Positions 61,637 through 64,000 of a DNA stretch of 64,000 bases are shown piece by piece. Below the pieces are notes generated by a model, which was not told where the DNA came from, ran no database searches, and saw only the letters and a list, made by a program, of their open reading frames with translations. This DNA comes from Pseudomonas batumici (GTDB lineage: Bacteria > Pseudomonadota > Gammaproteobacteria > Pseudomonadales > Pseudomonadaceae), in contig NZ_JXDG01000014.1 of NCBI RefSeq assembly GCF_000820515.1, positions 62,001-126,000 of the forward strand. The letters run 5' to 3'. Each line of letters starts with the position of its first letter. The first letter of the stretch is position 1. The position numbers and the translations under genes were made by a program.

Positions 61637-62830
61637 ATGACTGCTCCCCTGGGCGGAATCAAGGTGATCGAGATCGGCACGCTGATTGCGGCGCCTTTTG
61701 CGGCACGCATGCTCGGCGAGTTCGGCGCCGAGGTGATCAAGATCGAATCCATCGGCCAAGGCGATCCTCTTCGCAAGTGGCGAAAGCTCCACGAAGGCAC
61801 GTCGCTCTGGTGGTACCTGCAATCGCGGAACAAGAAATCCCTGGCGCTGAACCTCAAGTCCGCGGAAGGTATCGAGCTGGTCAAGCAACTGGCCGCCGAC
61901 GCCGACGTGCTGATCGAAAACCTGCGTCCCGGCGCTCTGGAGAAGCTCGGTCTGGGCTGGGAGGTACTGCATGCCCTCAACCCCAAGCTGACCCTGGTAC
62001 GCATTTCCGGCTACGGCCAGACCGGCCCTTATCGCGACCGTCCCGGGTTTGGCGCTATCGGCGAGGCCATGGGCGGGATTCGCTACACCACCGGAACGCC
62101 CGGTTCGCCGCCGGCGCGGGTCGGTGTCAGCCTCGGCGACTCCCTGGCGTCGTTGCACGGAGTCATCGGCGCGCTGATGTCGTTGTTGCGGGTCAAGAGC
62201 GGGCAGGGCGAGGGGCAGGTGGTCGATGTCTCACTGGCCGAAAGCGTGTTCAACGTCATGGAAAGCCTGGTGCCGGAATACGATTTGCTCGGCCATGTCC
62301 GCGAACGCACCGGCGGTGCCTTGCCCGGTATCGCACCGTCCAACACCTATCTGACGGCTGACGGTGCCTATGTGGTGATCGCCGGCAACAGCGACCCCAT
62401 CTACAAGCGCCTGATGAATGTGATTGGCCGCCCCGATCTGGCCGAGGCACCACAGTTCGCTCACAACGATGGCCGGGCGGCGCAAAGCGGGCTGCTGGAC
62501 GCGGCGATCACCCACTGGACCAGCAGCCTGCCGATCGACGATGTCCTGCTCGCCTTGCAGGACGCCGAGGTCCCGGCCGGGCGGATTTATTCCGTCGCCG
62601 ATATTGTCGCCGATCCCCATTACCAGGCCCGTGACATGTTGCTCGATGCGCAGTTGCCGGGCGGAGTCCGGGTGAAAATGCCGGGCATCGTGCCGAAGCT
62701 CTCCGAGACTCCGGGTGTGGTCAACTGGCAGGGGCCGAGCCTCGGCCAGCATACCCACGACATTCTCGACGGCCTGGGGCTGACCGAGGCCGATATCGAA
62801 CGGCTGAAAGCCGAAGGGGTGGTGCAATGA
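61637..62830 (+). CDS. CaiB/BaiF-family CoA transferase (class III)
   Basis: This 397-residue enzyme has the N-terminal IKVIEIGTLIAAPFAARMLGEFGAEVIK motif and the catalytic aspartate expected near residue 165 (GVSLGDSLASLHG). It moves CoA between organic acids. The ATG overlap with the next gene (ATGA) couples it to an HMG-CoA-lyase-type enzyme, suggesting it activates a 3-hydroxy-3-methylglutarate-like acid. Confidence 0.88.
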   Translation: MTAPLGGIKVIEIGTLIAAPFAARMLGEFGAEVIKIESIGQGDPLRKWRKLHEGTSLWWYLQSRNKKSLALNLKSAEGIELVKQLAADADVLIENLRPGALEKLGLGWEVLHALNPKLTLVRISGYGQTGPYRDRPGFGAIGEAMGGIRYTTGTPGSPPARVGVSLGDSLASLHGVIGALMSLLRVKSGQGEGQVVDVSLAESVFNVMESLVPEYDLLGHVRERTGGALPGIAPSNTYLTADGAYVVIAGNSDPIYKRLMNVIGRPDLAEAPQFAHNDGRAAQSGLLDAAITHWTSSLPIDDVLLALQDAEVPAGRIYSVADIVADPHYQARDMLLDAQLPGGVRVKMPGIVPKLSETPGVVNWQGPSLGQHTHDILDGLGLTEADIERLKAEGVVQ

Positions 62831-63765
62831 TCCGCGATTTTTCCGAACGCCTGATCGTCCAGGAAGTCTCGCCCCGCGACGGCTTGCAGATCGAACCGAG
62901 CTGGGTGGAAACCGCCGACAAGATCGCCTTGATCGATGAGCTGTCGCTGGCGGGTTTTTCGCGAATCGAAGGTGGCTCTTTTGTCTCGCCCAAGGCGATC
63001 CCGGCGTTGCGCGATGGCGAAGCCGTCTTCCGCGGTATTCGCCGTCAGTCGGGCGTGATCTACGTGGCGCTGGTACCGAATCTGAAAGGCGCCGAGCGTG
63101 CGTTGGCGGCCGGGGCCGATGAGCTGAACCTGGTGATGTCCGCCAGCCAGACGCATAACCGGGCCAACATGCGCATGAGTTGCGAGGCGTCGCTGGCGGC
63201 TTTCGACACGGTGCTGGAGCGGGTTCGCGGGGAGTCGGTGTTGCTGAATGCGAGCATCGCCACCACCTTCGGTTGTCCGTTCGAAGGCGCGATCGACGAA
63301 GACCGCGTCGTACAGATCGTCGATACCTATCTGGAAATGGGGATGCAGGGCATCACTCTGGCCGACACCACCGGCATGGCCAATCCGCGTCAGGTCCAGC
63401 GGCTGGTCAAACGCGTGCTGAGTCGCCTGCCGGCCGCGGCCCTGACGCTGCATTTCCACAACACCCGTGGCCTGGGGCTGTGCAATGTGCTGGCCGCGTA
63501 TGAAGCCGGTGCCCGGCGTTTCGATGCGGCGGTCGGCGGGCTCGGCGGCTGTCCTTTCGCCCCGGGTGCCTCGGGCAATATCTGCACCGAGGACCTGGTC
63601 AACCTGTGCGACCAGATGGGCATCGAGACCGGTATCGACCTGCCGGGACTGTTGGCGATCTCCCGCCGCCTGCCGGCGTTGCTCGGACACGAGCTGCCTG
63701 GCCAGGTGGCCAAGGCGGGACGCAATTGCGATTTGCATCCGATACCGGATTTCAGCCTCGGCTGA
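62827..63765 (+). CDS. Hydroxymethylglutaryl-CoA lyase-family enzyme
   Basis: This 312-residue aldolase-type enzyme has the metal-binding VSPRDGLQ motif, HFHNTRG with two histidines, and the signature GLGGCPFAPGASGN with the catalytic cysteine. HMG-CoA lyase cleaves HMG-CoA to acetoacetate and acetyl-CoA. Neighbouring CoA transferase and MFS genes suggest catabolism of an imported acid rather than leucine breakdown, so related substrates such as citramalyl-CoA-like compounds are possible. Confidence 0.88.
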   Translation: MIRDFSERLIVQEVSPRDGLQIEPSWVETADKIALIDELSLAGFSRIEGGSFVSPKAIPALRDGEAVFRGIRRQSGVIYVALVPNLKGAERALAAGADELNLVMSASQTHNRANMRMSCEASLAAFDTVLERVRGESVLLNASIATTFGCPFEGAIDEDRVVQIVDTYLEMGMQGITLADTTGMANPRQVQRLVKRVLSRLPAAALTLHFHNTRGLGLCNVLAAYEAGARRFDAAVGGLGGCPFAPGASGNICTEDLVNLCDQMGIETGIDLPGLLAISRRLPALLGHELPGQVAKAGRNCDLHPIPDFSLG

Positions 63766-63847
63766 TCGTGCCCCGCTGTTTCAGACACGCTGTACCAGAC
63801 AACAAAAACAATCGGATACCTACGGGCAGTCCGCCTGGAGAAACACC

Positions 63848-64000
63848 ATGAGCCTCAATGTCCTGGAGGCGGGCGCGAGCCCCGCCGTTGTGCACACTGC
63901 CGAAAAAGCCCTGGTGAGCAAGGTCGCCTGGCGACTGATGCCGCTGATCATGGTCTGCTACCTGTTCGCCTTTTTCGACCGGATCAATATCAGCTTCGCC
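63848..64000 (+). CDS. MFS transporter, ACS family (partial)
   Basis: The ORF begins MSLNVLEAGASPAVVHTAEK and continues with VAWRLMPLIMVCYLFAFFDRINISFA, the first-span signature of anion:cation symporters such as tartrate and phthalate permeases. It is cut by the window end after 51 codons. It lies 82 bp after the lyase gene and likely imports the substrate of the operon. Confidence 0.85.
   Translation, partial: MSLNVLEAGASPAVVHTAEKALVSKVAWRLMPLIMVCYLFAFFDRINISFA

Overview
The window reads as chromosome of a Pseudomonas of the fluorescens complex. Support comes from close matches recalled from that group (XenB, PhaG, OlsBA, a kgtP-like transporter beside a DctBD/MifSR-type pair, DUF6124 proteins), from high-GC codon use on both strands, and from nine REP/REPIN-type inverted repeats built on the TGTAGGAGC/GCTCCTACA arms typical of these genomes. 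All functional calls rest on reading the translated sequence and on remembered families; no database search was run.

Layout. 0.1-5 kb: a DMT exporter, a secreted unknown, and an arsR-MFS-xenB operon divergent from acpH, with two operator-like 8-8-8 inverted repeats between them. 5.3-6.9 kb: olsBA (ornithine lipid synthesis) with a candidate Pho box. 7-12.3 kb: serine hydrolase plus small membrane partner, YceI, a phospholipase-D/cardiolipin-synthase enzyme, a PAS-GAF-GGDEF cyclase and a FlxA-like protein behind a sigma-28-like promoter. 12.6-14.6 kb: HPP-CBS membrane protein and a LysR regulator.

14.8-22.9 kb is the accessory part, ending at tRNA-Gly(CCC). It holds a histidine phosphatase, a HigBA remnant, two copies of a DUF6124 cassette as ~690-bp direct repeats, sulfite dehydrogenase SorAB, an AbiEi antitoxin with a decapitated AbiEii toxin, an unknown membrane protein, and a DUF3800 gene with a hairpin-rich leader. 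The DUF6124 leaders are the most striking non-coding signal. Each has two direct boxes and one inverted box; the boxes differ between copies but stay complementary within each copy, and one box covers the Shine-Dalgarno sequence.

23-36 kb: phaG, rsuA, a CWC protein, a dCache-GGDEF cyclase, a DHA2 efflux pump, a 58-residue membrane ORF, a LysR/MBL/NmrA group, then LysR-aruI-aldehyde dehydrogenase. 36-40.2 kb: a PotDBCA-like polyamine-type ABC importer, probably working with aruI and the dehydrogenase on an arginine/guanidino or polyamine compound. 40.2-43.6 kb: AraC regulator, ABM monooxygenase, small unknown, flavin reductase, and an exported protein made almost wholly of a 14-residue tandem repeat. 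44-48.7 kb: a dicarboxylate/alpha-ketoglutarate-type MHS transporter with a sigma-54 promoter, next to an NtrC-type regulator and DctB-type kinase. 49-56.9 kb: bglX, methyltransferase, DMT exporter, DJ-1/PfpI protein, ribbon-helix-helix protein, an orphan FecR and a SIR2-like DUF4917 protein. 57-64 kb: iron alcohol dehydrogenase, a TetR-SDR-NAD(P)-binding cluster with two matching operators, and a LysR-CaiB-HMG-CoA-lyase-MFS catabolic cluster cut by the window end.
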